From Phanerochaete sordida (Eukaryota > Basidiomycota > Agaricomycetes > Polyporales > Phanerochaetaceae): a stretch of 64,000 nt of DNA. Positions 1 through 14,787 of the stretch are shown here, piece after piece. The stretch's first letter is position 1. Each line of letters begins with the position of its first letter. Below the pieces are notes generated by a model that saw nothing but the letters and a program-made list of their open reading frames with translations, was not told the DNA's origin and did not search any database. The stretch covers positions 1 to 64,000 of the forward strand of contig BPQB01000079.1 in the NCBI GenBank assembly GCA_019973155.2. The letters run 5' to 3'. Made by a program: the position numbers and the translations under genes.

Positions 1-346
1 ATGAGCTCAATAGCAAATGACCAAATATTCAAGTGTTTGATTTTCAACACACTTGATAGAATCACCACCACTACACAAACTTAATCATATCATGCCATCA
101 GCATCACACTATCACACACAATTATTGTAGCTGCTAAACAATAAGCAGAATGTGCTAGAATAATGTTTTTGTTTTAGCCCCAAACATGAATTGCCTTATT
201 TTTTGCAGCCACTGTATATCACATATCAGTTGCTATTCTACCAGCTCGTTAGGACAATTGAGCGAGAATGCCGCTGAGGAGCCGTTATTATCCTCACTCT
301 AACTCGCCGCTGTGCCTGCGACGACGCTCTTTACTCACCCCTCACA
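1..346. other. AT-rich intergenic stretch
   Basis: No coding signal is visible on either strand. The first 240 bases are clearly more AT-rich than the rest of the window, which fits a 3' flank or intergenic DNA. The stretch ends at the target site of a short TIR element. The window may begin just outside a gene that is not included. Confidence 0.4.
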
Positions 347-348
347 TA

Positions 349-720
349 CTGTACCCGTACGACCAATCCGGCGGTGGGGGTGACGCGTGACAACAATCCA
401 CCAAAGCGGCGGAGCGGCGAAGACAAGGGTAACGTGTGACACCGCCCAAAGATCCGGCGGTCAACAAGCGGCGCGGTGGCCCAAGGAGCGAGAAAAGCGC
501 GACGAAGGGAACCCAAAGCGCCTTTGGTGGCCTGTCTCAACGCTGCGTTGTTCCTATTGGTTATCGCGCCGCAGGCCCAAAAAAATGCCCAATTTTCGGC
601 TTTGCAGGATCAGGCCCCGAAAGCGGCGGCCCTCACTATGACACCGTGACCGCCGCTTTCGAAAGCGGCGGTGGAGGGCGGTGTGACCTGTGACGCGCCG
701 GATTGGTCGTACGGGTACAG
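349..720. mobile_element. 372-bp MITE-like element with 25-bp perfect TIRs and TA target duplication
   Basis: The left end reads CTGTACCCGTACGACCAATC and continues CCGGCG-like; positions 349-373 are the exact reverse complement of 696-720. Both ends are flanked by TA (347-348 and 721-722), as expected for Tc1/mariner-type insertion. The interior has no convincing protein but repeats the decamer AAAGCGGCGG (near 403, 619 and 663) and holds a palindrome CCGCCGCTTTCGAAAGCGGCGG-like around 650-672. Seen directly: TIRs, TA flanks, palindrome. Inferred: a non-autonomous DNA transposon; no autonomous partner is in the window. Confidence 0.75.
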
Positions 721-722
721 TA

Positions 723-1056
723 CCTTCCATCTGACCGACAAAGTTCCCGTCCCGTGCACTTCTGCTCCACTAGTACTTTGTAAGATTCTACAACCTGTAC
801 ACCTTGACCCATCGTATACACGCTGTTTGTACGCAAAGTCCTAACAGTCGCGGCACGGACTGGTTCCAGGGGTCCGTCTAAGCCCCTTCAGGCGCTTGCT
901 CGAGTTCAGTTTCCGTAGATCCAGATCTCTGTTGCCCCTTGCGGAGAGACCTTGATAGGCCAACCGATCAGGGCGTCAGATCTTCAGATATCACGGGGAA
1001 GAGGGCAGGCGCGTTATAGGAGCCGCGGGGAAAGTTGAAGTCGACGCGCACTTTCG
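723..1056. other. Upstream region of the PEX6 gene
   Basis: These 334 bases separate the TIR element from the PEX6 start codon. No gene is visible. An in-frame stop lies at 1036-1038, directly before the chosen ATG, so the reading frame cannot be extended upstream without an extra exon. No canonical TATA box was seen. Confidence 0.4.
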
Positions 1057-4000
1057 ATGCAGTTTCTCTTCGAACATGGTCAGCGCGATAACCAAGAACC
1101 AGCGCGTATTCAACTCCAAGAGGTCGTCATACAAGCCCTCTCTGCCTCTGCTTTTCGCCGTGCGAGGCGTGACACTGCTTCCTTCCTAGCCTGGCTTTCG
1201 CCCCGCGTCCTGTCCGAAGGGGATGTACACACCTTCCCTCACCCAGCACATCTCGAAGTCGACGAGTCCGCAGACACGTCGTCTTCAGCGAGCGCCGAAG
1301 CTGCTCCCTTGAAATATCTCGTCAAACTCACGCAACCCGTCAAGCGGGGATATCTCAAAGAAGGGTCTTCGCTGCTGTCCGTCGTTGCCCCGGACACTAC
1401 ACTACCCGGACCATTGACGCGACCATCCGACCTCACCGATGACGAAGAGCCCCTCGAGATCGACGAAACGTTCCTCGGCAACGCTATCATCTCTCCGGCA
1501 TCTCGGGGACGCGTCTCTCCGGAAGGTTAGCCTTTGGCATGCTCTGCACTCTGTGACTGACGTGTCATTGCACCAGCATCGCACTGTTCCCTGATACTGG
1601 CTCCATGCAGTAGTGTCAACGATGAATGTGCAATATATGCGAGCCCGCATGATTTGAGTCGTATTGGTGCACTCAGTGGCGATTGGGTACGTCTCCACGT
1701 CTTGCCCTCTCGGCCGAGACCAATAACCGGCACGACAGGTGTTAGTCGGAACACGAACAGAACGAACAGAACGAACCCAGCGACTGTCTCGACTGTTAGT
1801 CAACGCGTCACACCAAATTCCCTCGTGAGTCTATGTGCGCTCAGACGCGTCTGCACCCTGACCGCGCGACAGAGGCTTTGTTTTCGCGTCACCGACCCTC
1901 ACTTACAATGTTATACGAGGTGCCATCAAGCCTACATTGCCCGAAGTCTTCATCCGGCCCACCCCTTTCGGCCCAAATGCACCACCGATCCCGATCGCTA
2001 AGACTGTCACCGTCGCCAGAGTCTCCTCGCCAACCTCCACAGATCGTGGCTACCAGAACAGTTTCTTACGAGCACTACACCGCTACTTTCTCCACCAGCG
2101 TCGCCTAGTGCAGCAGGGAGACATCATCGCGCTCCCCCTCAATACTGACGATGCACGTCGAGCATGGATGTTTAGTCAAACGGAAGAGGGAATGCAAGAC
2201 GCAGAGGACATGGACGAAGCAGCTCTTCAGTGCGTGTTATCTTTGGATACTACATCACTCAACGTGTTTATCAGTTGTTAGGGATATCATGGACGCTCCC
2301 AACGAGACGGTGTACTTCAAAGTTACAAACGTGGAGCACGACGTTCCCTCCGACATCTCTCTCGACGCGTTTTGTGGCTCACAGCTTGGTGAATGGGGCT
2401 GCTGGGTCGACCACTCGCAGACACGTATTATGCAGACAGGTGTTGAACAATCGCGGATACCGGCCAACCCGAGCTCAGAGCATCAGAGTGAGTTGCTGCC
2501 CTCAACTTGGCTCTGCGCAGCTAACGAGAGTAAAGGCTACGCAGGAACGGCAGCCTTCACGAAGCTCCGGACACTCGTTGCTGCAGCATTGACGCAAGGT
2601 GCGGCAGACTATCGATTACAGTTGTCGGTTCTCCTAGAAGGCGCCCGCGGTACTGGCAAGATGTCTACAGTTCGAGCCGTAGCAGCACAGCTTGGGCTGC
2701 ATGTTCTCGAGGTGTGCTTTCTCCAGAGCAAGTCGTCAAGGCTTACTGAGGTACATACAGGCCAATTGCTACCGCATGATCGGTGAGAACGATGTTCAGA
2801 CGGAAGGCACGCTGGAGGCACGGTTCGAGAAGGCCGCGTCGTGTGCACCGTGCATTCTGGTGCTCCGGCATGTCGACGCGTTAAGTCAAACGTCCCAGGC
2901 TTCTGAGGCAGGAAAAGGTACCCTTGCGCCAGCTCTTGTCGCTGTGCCGCTGAGCTTGGCTTAGGGCCCATATTCGCGGACGTGATCGCTGAGTCTACCG
3001 AATCGCTGCAGCAAGCATGGAAGCTGTCAGGATACCCAACAATAGTTGTTGCGACAACCGACTATCCCGACGAAACCTCGCCGAAGCTGGTCTCGTGCTT
3101 CAAGCATCAAATACGATTCTCAGTACGTCGCTCTATCGTACTATTTTCCTCTCAAATGACGGTTAGAACATAGGCACCAGACGAGGCCGAAAGAGACAGC
3201 GTGCTGCGTTGTCTATTGTCCGATACGTCACTCGCACCGGACGTGTCCTTGCACGAATTGGCAGTCCAGACGGCGGCGCTTGTTCCCTCGGACCTCGCGG
3301 ATTTAGTGTCTCGCAGCGAGCGGGTATACCTCTCTCGCGCTGCGCCCGTATCGTGCGTCCTTCTTTGCTCTGAATTCGTATGCGCCTTACGTTGGTATAG
3401 CTCTTTCGACGCACTGGCGCTCTATGCCGCAGGCACGAGCTTGAATGCACACGACCTCGAGGCTGCACTGACGAAGGCGCGGACATCGTACTCCGAAAGT
3501 ATCGGGGCACCTAAGATCCCGAACGTGACCTGGGACGATGTCGGCGGCCTTGCGCATGTCAAGGCAGACATCCTAGACACCATCCAATTACCTCTGGAAC
3601 ACCCCGAACTCTTTGCTGGAGGAATGAAGAAGCGTTCAGGTTAGGCTATTACCGCTTTCCCTCATGAACCCAAGTCTGATGTTTGATATCATAGGAATGC
3701 TGCTCTATGGTCCGCCTGGGACCGGCAAGACGCTTTTGGCGAAGGCGGTGGCAACGTCGTGCGCGCTGAACTTCTTCAGCGTGAAGGGGCCCGAACTGCT
3801 GAACATGTACATCGGTGAGAGTGAAGCAAACGTGCGGCGCGTGTTCCAACGCGCCCGTGATGCAAAGCCTTGCGTTATCTTTTTCGACGAGCTCGACAGC
3901 GTTGCGCCTAAGCGCGGCAACCACGGCGACTCCGGTGGCGTTATGGACCGGATCGTGAGTCAGCTCCTTGCCGAGCTCGACGGAATCGCAGGCGGTGACG

Positions 4001-4631
4001 CAGGCGCGGACGTGTTTGTCATCGGAGCCACAAACCGGCCAGACCTGCTTGACCCTGCGCTGCTGCGGCCAGGACGGTCAGTTCCACCCGCTACCTTCTC
4101 GAGCCGCACTAACGCGTCGTGTAGGTTTGACCGCATGCTCTATCTAGGCGTGTCGCAGACTCACGAGGCGCAGCTCAACATCCTGCAAGCTCTCACGCGG
4201 AAGTTCAGACTGCATCCGGATCTGAGGCTCGAGGATGTGGCGGAGGCGTGTCCATTCCATTACACAGGCGCGGACTTCTATGCCCTCTGTTCGGACGCGC
4301 TGCTCAAGGCGATGTCGCGAAAAGCTGAGGAGCTTGATATCAAAATCGGTACGCGTTATCGTGCCATTAATCTCCGCCACTTGGCTAAGTCGAGATGTGT
4401 GTAGACCAGCTTAACCGGGATGGGGCCGTTGACCCCAAGCATCCGCGCCCCTTGACGCCGCAGTACTACCTCGCCGAGATGGCGACCAATGAGGACATCG
4501 AAGTACTCGTCACGCAAGCGGACTTCGATGAGGCTCTGCGTACTCTGGTCCCCAGCGTCAGTCAAGCGGAGATGGAGCATTACCGACGGGTGCAGCAGCA
4601 GTTCTCGAAGGAAACAATAAATAGTGAATAG
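1057..4631 (+). CDS. PEX6: Peroxisomal biogenesis AAA ATPase peroxin-6
   Basis: PEX6 forms a hetero-hexamer with PEX1 at the peroxisome membrane and extracts the import receptor PEX5 for reuse. The N-terminal part holds the family string [10 protein letters not shown] (about 1653-1686), then [10 protein letters not shown] (about 2000-2030). The D1 AAA domain (about 2540-2960) has a variant P-loop GARGTGK, and its Walker B (I-L-V-L-R-H-V-D) lacks the acidic pair, which is usual for D1 of this family. The D2 domain is canonical: GPPGTGKT (about 3709-3732), Walker B FFDELDS, and the second region of homology [18 protein letters not shown]. The gene has many short introns; the last exon ends at TAG 4629-4631. 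ATG 1057 is the first after an in-frame stop. It converges on the P450 gene 128 bp away. Exact exon borders in the N-terminal half are uncertain. Confidence 0.9.
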
Positions 4632-4759
4632 AAATACGGATTATGACTATGTTGTAGAATTACATCTATGGTGGCTATGTCATGTGTTGCGTAGTCCGTG
4701 AATGAGTGTGTAAGCTATGAGTGATGTCTATGAGTACGTCCGGCGACCCAGAAAATAAA

Positions 4760-7700
4760 TCAGTCGTCAAGGTCGGCCTGAATGAGATTGAAGGCAGCCG
4801 CGGACCGCGGCTTGAAAACAACCTTGAATGGCACGGGATAACTGGGAGGGACGACCAATGTCAGTCTCACAGTACGGGTGTCAAGGGACTCGACCTACGT
4901 GAGCAACCCCGACGTATACTCCCCACTCGGTTCGATTGGTCTGCCATACTCATCCACGGGCTTCTCGATATCATACACTGCCAGAATATGCGCCATATTT
5001 ATCCACATGGACTCCATAGCAAAGTTTCTTCCTGGGCACATGCGCCTCCCGTAGCCAAAAGCGGTCATTGCATCTTGCCAGTTGTCGCTGAGCTTTCCGT
5101 CAGGCGTGAGCCAGCGTGTCGGATCGAAGGTGTCAGGGTCTGGGAACCGATCTGAGTCGTGGAGAATTGCCCTACAAGAGCACATGAAGTGAGTGTAGGT
5201 GAGCGATGAGTTGGCTAGGCGACCGACCATGTGTTGCCAACGACTATCGAGCCTGCGGGTATGTGGTAGCCCTGGTAGTCGTCGTCCACAGTCAGCTTGT
5301 GGGGAATACCTGGATCAGGCGCAGGCGATCAGAGTTGTGATTGACGTGGCGGCATCACAGGAAGACAAACCTAGCGGTGCCACAGGGCGCCACCTGGTAT
5401 ACGCGAGATGAGTCAATGTCTCGTTACTGCAGCTCTGACAAGGATCACATACCGGAGGACTTCATATAAGATTGCGTTGATATAGGGCAAGTGTTCGCGA
5501 TCTGCAAACTCTGGCAGCGAATTCTGCCCCACTACGCGGTCGATTTGTTCTTGAGCTGCTCTCTGTATTGCGGGATTCATCACCATGGCCAGCATGAATG
5601 TCCCAAGAGCCGACGGGGTCTGCATAAAGTATGGAGCGGCTGAGCGCATACAACTGAGCAAGCACTCACGGTGTCTGCGGCAGCTTTGCGGGCATGGATT
5701 AGCGACGATCGGAATCTGAAACGGACAACGCAGCATACCGACATAGGCCGTTCCCGTGACATTGCGGATATAACGTTCGTGTTCAGACTTGTCCTTCCTC
5801 TCGTCCAGCCTGTCTAGCAGGGTCGCGGCAACGCACGGCGATGCCGTCCCTGCCCGCTAGCACGGATGCACCATGTGAGGATGGAAGAGATAAAGATAGT
5901 GCCTGGACGTACCAATGCTGTCTTGACGAGTTCAAGCGGTGTGGTGAACATATCGGAGACGAGTGCACTCCACTCCGCTGCTTCGCGTTTGAATTCGCCT
6001 CCTGGTGCCCATGACGGTATCCAGCGCACTGTGTCCGTAAGGATAGACTCGACGGCCCTAACATCGGCGGTGACTTACTGAGTGGCATGTAGTCGACTGC
6101 GGGCTTGTCAGTGGGTTTCTTCAAGTGGCATGGTAAACAGCTCACCCATGTACGTTCCAGGCAGAGCAACCGCCACAATGGAGCGTATCGCCTTCTCTGC
6201 CAGCACGACATACGAGTCGCTGTGGTCTTTGATGTCCATTCCGAATGTGACGCCTAATATCACTGCCGCGGTCGTCCTACACATCGACGGACATCAGCAG
6301 CCATCACAATTCCCACTGAAATGAAGACCCACGTTCGTAGAGTCTGCCTGAAGTCGTCGGTAGTAAGTAAGCGCGGCAGCAGCTTCTTAGCCTCCTTGGA
6401 CATCTTTGGGTGGTACTCTCGGATCGCTCGGCCCTGGAATGCTTCGTGGAACACGCGATGGTGCTCACGCCAATCCTCGCCGTAGCCTGCAAAGACAAGT
6501 GACTTGTCCCAGCCCACACTAGAACAAGAGCATCAGAATTTGGTCCGCTCGCGGACTGTGGAGGTGGCGCGTACAAGTCGTGGAGCATCGCTAAACGTTG
6601 CCTGTGTCGTGGTCAATAACCTTGTCGGGCCAATCGTAACCCCGCCGTACCTATCTGAATAGATAGACGAACGTCTTCCGAGTAGCTCATACGTCGCCTT
6701 GGCGGAGTTGAGGATGATGATGGAAATACCGAAGATGCGCAGGGAGATGATGTCTGAATCTACAGTGTCGGACCACTCCTTGAATCAGCACCACTCCTTG
6801 AATCACGGTGAGATAACTTACCACACAGAGTATGTGCTGACAATAGACGATGCATATGAACTGAATAGTCACATATCTACTGCCTGAATTTATTTCAGAA
6901 TTTCTAGCTGGCGGGGAAGCTCTCGGGACGACGTCGAGCTAGCGATCGAGATGTGATGGAGCTGGCTCACACTTTTGCACAGCAAGCCGAGCACCTGCCT
7001 GGGTACTCTGTGCCTTCAGAATAAATGATCGTAGCACCTAAAGACTACACAACGTGCTAAGGGACTTTGAGTCCCGTATCTGCGGCGTAAACCTAGGTAT
7101 GAATTTCCGGTCATGGATAGGACATCCGAGTGGGACGTCCGAGCGTGACTGCCTACGGGCGCCTAAATTGAGCGTTCCACAACTCTCGCTCGAACTCAAG
7201 GTCTATAGAGCTAGCAACACCCCTGCAGCATCCCGGGAGGCAGAGGTACATTGCAACACAGATTCAGACTTGGAAAAAAATGACTCAAAGGTAAGAACAG
7301 AGCGACAGCGGTATGGGCAAAGATGAGTGACGCTGCATCACAAGGCGTCACAGAACTGATTCAAGGACTGGTTCTTGTGACATTTCAGCTTCGTTCTTAA
7401 CATGAATCTCATTTATTCAACTGTGCACATATCACTCCCAAACTCGACGTACAGCATCTATAAGCATACAAGTATCACGGAGTAAATTTTCGGAGCTGCC
7501 CGTCTTGAACTACACCTCCTAGGAGCATGATTCAAGTACCTGATTCAAGGAGTGGTCCGACACTGTACATGAATGCGACCACATATGAGTACGTGTTGAC
7601 CATGACAAAACAGAACGGTAACGCACCGTGCTCTCGACCCCACCGTTCGTATGTCAGCCATCCGCGACCACCTCGGGGAATGTCGAGCACGTTGCCTATG

Positions 7701-7810
7701 AAGGGAAGGCCTTTTGGACCAGGGGGGTAGTGAAGTCGTCGGCGTCGAAAGTAGCGTCTCGAGAGGAAGATGAGGGCAGCAACCAGGCCGCCAAGTAGTA
7801 GGATCCCCAT
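4760..7810 (-). CDS. Cytochrome P450 monooxygenase (microsomal, basidiomycete type)
   Basis: A heme-thiolate oxygenase anchored in the ER by an N-terminal membrane helix (M-G-I-L-L-L-G-G-L-V-A-A-L-I-F), followed by basic residues and the hinge Y-P-P-G-P-K-G-L-P-F-I-G-N. Further motifs in order: helix C W-R-E-H-H-R (about 6480), I-helix A-A-A-D-T split by an intron near 5670, ExxR as E-V-L-R (about 5470), the P-x-R-W region F-D-P-T-R-W-L, and the heme loop F-G-Y-G-R-R-M-C-P-G-R (about 5025-5055). All catalytic motifs look intact. The first intron (about 6760-7622) contains an 803-bp transposon. Near the 3' end a TAG at 4895 is in frame unless a 54-nt GT-AG intron is removed; splicing gives a terminus ending A-D-L-D-D. 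Substrate unknown; it resembles P450s annotated as O-methylsterigmatocystin oxidoreductase-like. Confidence 0.88.
6763..7565. mobile_element. 803-bp TIR element inside the first P450 intron
   Basis: Positions 6763-6788 and 7540-7565 form a perfect 26-bp inverted repeat beginning CAGTGTCGGACCACTCC. TA lies at both outer edges (6761-6762 and 7566-7567), as in Tc1/mariner elements. The subterminal motif CCACTCCTTGAATCA occurs twice at the left end (6772 and 6791), and related copies lie at 7356-7374 and near 7530. No transposase is visible, so the element is probably non-autonomous. Excising it with one TA restores a GT-AG intron of about 57 nt between the P450 exons ending R-E-H and starting S-D-I-I. 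The acceptor AG is formed by the A of the duplicated TA plus the next G. Confidence 0.85.
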
Positions 7811-7859
7811 GTCGGTAGAAGTGGTGCGTCAGGCACCCATGCCTCGGCCGCGGGTCTGG

Positions 7860-7865
7860 TTTATA
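7860..7865 (-). promoter_or_regulatory. TATA box of the P450 gene
   Basis: On the minus strand this reads TATAAA, about 50 nt upstream of the P450 start codon (7810), a plausible core-promoter position. The remaining spacer to 8286 shows no gene. Confidence 0.5.
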
Positions 7866-8286
7866 GCAGCCCAACGCGCGCAGGAACAGCCTCGGAGATC
7901 AGCCATGGCAGCATTTCCGTGTCACGGCACTACGCGCGACCCAACTGCCGATCCACGGAAGGGTCGGGTCCTGCGCTGGGGCCAGAGCGACAGCTGGACT
8001 GCGTATCAATGGCGCGAAATCCACACTAGCCCTCGTGCATCAAAGCGGCAATAAAGCTGTGCGCGCCCGCTAACGCACGGGCGTAAGCGACCGTAGACCA
8101 TTCTTGGCGGCGCGTCGCAGGTCGCCGCACAATTGAGACAGCGAAGGATCCACGCTCTTGCCCGGCCTTGGTGCGAGCACCATGCATAAACTTACTTCAG
8201 GCAGGATACGACTTTTGATTGCGCAGGAAAGAATGATGGTGAGTGAGTCTATCAGATATCATGATACAGCGACTCCTGTGTGCTTG
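7866..8286. other. Spacer between the P450 promoter and the helicase gene 3' end
   Basis: About 420 bases without a recognisable gene. It holds the P450 upstream region and the downstream flank of the minus-strand DHX35-like gene. No repeat or RNA gene was seen. Confidence 0.35.
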
Positions 8287-11043
<2,757 letters not shown>

Positions 11044-11212
11044 GGCGAGAGGTCGACCGACGCTCGTTCCAAGAATGGAAACCGTCGGCGTCCGTCACGT
11101 GAGCCTCGGCAGATGCCGCGCGCCTTGACGAAGCACTGGTCCTCGAGCAGACCTCATCGACTAACGTCCACCGTCCCCTTCACTTTCTCCTCGACCTCCC
11201 TCTCCATCCACA
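11044..11212. promoter_or_regulatory. Bidirectional promoter between the DHX35-like gene and YJU2
   Basis: Only 169 bp separate the two divergent start codons (11043 and 11213), so both genes must share this regulatory DNA. Pyrimidine-rich tracts lie just before the YJU2 start (about 11170-11205). No TATA box is evident. Both genes encode spliceosome-associated proteins, so co-regulation is an inference from position. Confidence 0.55.
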
Positions 11213-12189
11213 ATGTCTGAGCGTAAAGGTCCGTATCTAACATGGTGTTAATGCGAATCCTGCTAACTATGCCCTCTTCTAGTTCTCAACAAGTACTTCC
11301 CCCCGGATTTCGATCCGTCCCTCATTCCCCGACGAAAGCAGCCCAAGAACTCGCAGCAGGTTGTTCGTCTCATGGCGCCCTTCTCTATGCGCTGCAACAC
11401 CTGTGGAGAGTACATTTACAAGGGCAAGAAGTTCAATGCGCGGAAGGAGACAGTAGAGGGAGAGGACTACCACGGCATTAAGATATTCAGATTCTACATC
11501 AAATGGTGCGTGCCTCGCTGGATCGCGTGCGTACACTCTTGCTAACATAGCCATGCAGTACTCTTTGCTCAGCTGAGATCACGTTCAAGACAGACCCGAA
11601 GAACACTGATTATGCCGCAGAGCACGGTGCATCACGAAACTTCGAACCATGGCGAGACGAGCAAGAGGAGAAGGAGGAGGACCGGGCAACAAGGTTGGAG
11701 GAGGAAGAGAACAACCCCATGAAGGCGCTCGAGAACCGTACAGTCGACTCGAAGCGCGAGATGGACATCCTCGACGCTCTGCAAGACATCCGGGCGCGCA
11801 ACGCGCGGAATGAGCGTGTAAGTCAGGCGGAAGACCTGCTTGACCGGTTACACGCGGAAGAGATTGAGACGGAAGAAGACTTGGAGAAGAAGAGGGCAGA
11901 CGAAGAGGATGAAGCATTGGTGCGCCAGGTGTTCTCGAAGGTGTCCATGCCAGCACCGGTGGCATCAGGGTCGGGGTCCAGCTCACAAGCCAGCTCGGAG
12001 GAGAAGCTTGTGACGGTCAAGCGCAAAGCAGGGAACGACGAGCCAGACCTGCATGCACTTCTGCCAGAGTCTACACGGTCGCTCATTGCAAGCAAGGCGG
12101 CGATACCGGTGGTGAAGAAGAGAAGGACGGACATGAAGAACTCGCTAGGCATCAAGATAAAGAAGCCTGCGAAAGCGGTCGCTGTCTAG
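11213..12189 (+). CDS. YJU2: Pre-mRNA splicing factor YJU2/CCDC94 (Cwf16)
   Basis: A nuclear splicing factor that joins the spliceosome around Prp2 action and promotes the first transesterification step. The first exon codes M-S-E-R-K; the next holds the family start [12 protein letters not shown]. Paired cysteines ([16 protein letters not shown] and, after an intron, C-T-L-C-S-A-E-I-T) form the zinc site, followed by [10 protein letters not shown]. An acidic, charged helical segment follows (about residues 110-200), then a basic tail with K-K-R-R and K-I-K-K-P. Two introns near the 5' end fall within the zinc region; the rest is one exon. About 300 aa, normal for the family. Confidence 0.92.
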
Positions 12190-12420
12190 CTGCCTTTCGA
12201 TAGTCTTGTGGACGATGTAGTTTACTTGTATTATTTGTGCTGTACTTGGTGTAATGTGCAGGACCTCATTGGAATGATTGAGTGGATGCGATCGAGTGAC
12301 ATCATCCACCCGCCCGCCAACCTCGCGGCAGCAAATATAAGGCTTGACGACCGACCGCAGACGACCACAAGCTTACGACTACCCTCACGAGCCGCGCATG
12401 ACCCCAGCCTAGACGACAAC

Positions 12421-14787
12421 ATGCTTGTGTTTCTCACTGCTATATTATCAACCGTATTCAGGATAGGTTCATACCTGTTCTTGCGAGTGGTCAGTTCTTG
12501 AAGCGACTCTAGGATGCGCTCTGTTGATCACCGGTCACTATCTGCAGCTACCATCCGCCATTTTGAGGAAAGCACTCCCTGTAGTCTATGTGCTCTACGT
12601 ATCCTCGCTTTACCTCACGCCCACGCCCTCTACGGAGACGACGACATCGGTCACTCGACTAGAGAAGACGAGGGTCCGGATCACGAACGGAAGCGTTGAA
12701 GAGGAGAAGGAAGAGGAGACTATCGTGCGGGAATACCCACTAGAGGTGCGTGCACCCCTCTATCTATATTTCTACCTCTCATCTGCTTGTAGGCAAGACC
12801 TGACCCAGTACTGTCGGTGCTGTTCTCCATCCCAGGTCCCGCACGCCTCCTCAATATCGCCAATCTTGCGATAAACACCGTGCTCTTCCTCTTCGCGCTC
12901 GACTTTGTGCTGTACCCTGCCTACGACGATGCCGCAGACGTCGTCTTCACGCGCGTCGGAGCCGTGTATCCTGACTCTGCGAAGCTCGTCGTGCGCTACC
13001 CACTCAACGAGGCCAACGCGACCGAGAACCACGTTCGCGTGCTCTGGCGACAGGTGTCTGCCCTCGAGAACTCGGCCTGGCATGTTGGCCCTGTGCTCAA
13101 TCTCACTGCCGCAGACGATTGGGTGAGCACTGCAAGTTTAGGCGGGCTCTGGCCAAGCACGAACTACGAATGTAAGTGCATAAATGAAGTCACCCGACCC
13201 CTTGTCCCTGACGATCCCTGGCAGATATCCTCGCGGACGCGGAGGCGACGCCGCTGCCGTACCCTGCGGAACCGATCAAGTTCCACACGTTCCCCGACCC
13301 GCGCATCCCGACGGGCTCGCACTTCCGCTTCGTGGTCTCGTCGTGTGCGACGCCGAACTTCCCGTACGTGCCCTTCCACGGCCGCCGGATCAAGGGCTTC
13401 GACCTCCTCGCGGACTACCTCTGGCCTCAAGTCCCGAGTGCGCCCATTCAGGCAAACGCCACTGACGCATCCAACGCGACTGAAGCTACGCTGGCGATGA
13501 AGGGCGATGAGGTGCCTCCGACAGAATTTATGCTGTTCTTGGGCGATTTCATCTATGCGGACGTGCCGATGTACTTTGGCGACGACGTCGAGTCCTACCG
13601 AAGGTTCTACAGGCGGAACTATCAGAGTCCGAGCATGCGCAAGGTCTACGAGAGGCTCCGTAAGTCTCGCAGTCTAGCCTGTACTCAGACAAAACCTCAT
13701 TATACCTGGTTTAGCGATGTTCCACACCTATGATGACCACGAGGTATGTGCTCACGTTACAAACGCGTCAATCCTCCGCTGACGCGCTTGCAGATTATCA
13801 ACAATTACGTCGGCCAGGGCAACGACTCCACACCGCCGTTCAAGAGCGCCGACAACGCCTTCCGGCTGTACAACGCGAACGCCAACTTCGATCCTCCGGA
13901 GCACGATGCTCACTACTACGACTTCCGCTACGGCGACGTCGCATTCTTCGTAATGGACACTCGGCGCTATCGCTCGGATATCCGCGAGGGTGACGAGGCT
14001 TCACGCACAATGCTTGGTGACCAGCAACTCACTGCGTTGCGTGACTGGTTGGGCAGGGTACGATGATTTGCATGGATCATTTTCGCAGAGTGTAATGCTG
14101 ACACACGCGTTACAGGTCAACAACACCGCGACCTTCAAATTTATCGTCTCCTCGGTGCCCTTCACAGCGCTCTGGACGTACGAGGCCGAGACGGACTCCT
14201 GGAACCCGTACACGCACGAGAAGGACTCGCTCCTCGCGACGATGCACACGGTCAAGAACGTCATCTTGCTCTCGGGCGACCGCCACGAGTTCGCGGCGGT
14301 CAAGTTCAACGCGGAAGGCGCGGGCCACAGCCTCATCGAGGTCTCGACGAGCCCGATGAGCATGTTCTGGGTGCCGCTCGTCCGCACGCTGCGCCCGCGC
14401 AGCGAGCGCACGGTCCGGCGGCTCGCGGAGGTGCAGCGGGAGGTCGAGGGCGGGGTCGTCGTCGAGGAGGTCGAGGAGGAGGTGCCGCAGGAGGAGGTGC
14501 TCAAGTACGTGCCCGAGGGCAACTACAAGTGGTCGACCTTCGAGATCGACACGCGCGACATGGAGCACCCGACCGCGCGCTTAGAGTTGATGTCGGACGG
14601 GCTGCCCGTCTACGAGTGAGTCATTCGTGAACCGCGTCTTGTTGCGCGCTGACACCCCTGTAGGTTGGAGATCGTAGGCAAGCCCGTGGATATCCGCCCG
14701 CCTGCGACAGGCGTGGAAGCGTTTGTGCCGACAGGCCTGAAGGGCGTCCTGGACAAGCTTGGCTTGCGGCCGAACCGATGGTTCTGA
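12421..14787 (+). CDS. PhoD-like metallophosphatase with N-terminal membrane segments
   Basis: A member of the PhoD/alkaline phosphatase D metallophosphatases. The short first exon encodes a hydrophobic start (M-L-V-F-L-T-A-I-L-S), and further membrane segments follow (S-L-Y-L-T region near 12600; L-F-L-F-A-L-D-F near 12890). The catalytic part includes S-S-C-A-T-P-N-F-P-Y, F-L-G-D-F-I-Y-A-D, an intron-split H-T-Y-D-D-H-E, M-D-T-R-R-Y and S-G-D-R-H-E-F. These match the metal ligands of PhoD-type enzymes. An acidic V-E-E-V-E-E-E insert (about 14460-14490) precedes the C-terminal domain. At least seven short introns. It probably acts at an internal or surface membrane; the substrate cannot be told. 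The chosen ATG opens an exon ending in a GTCAGT donor. Confidence 0.85.
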
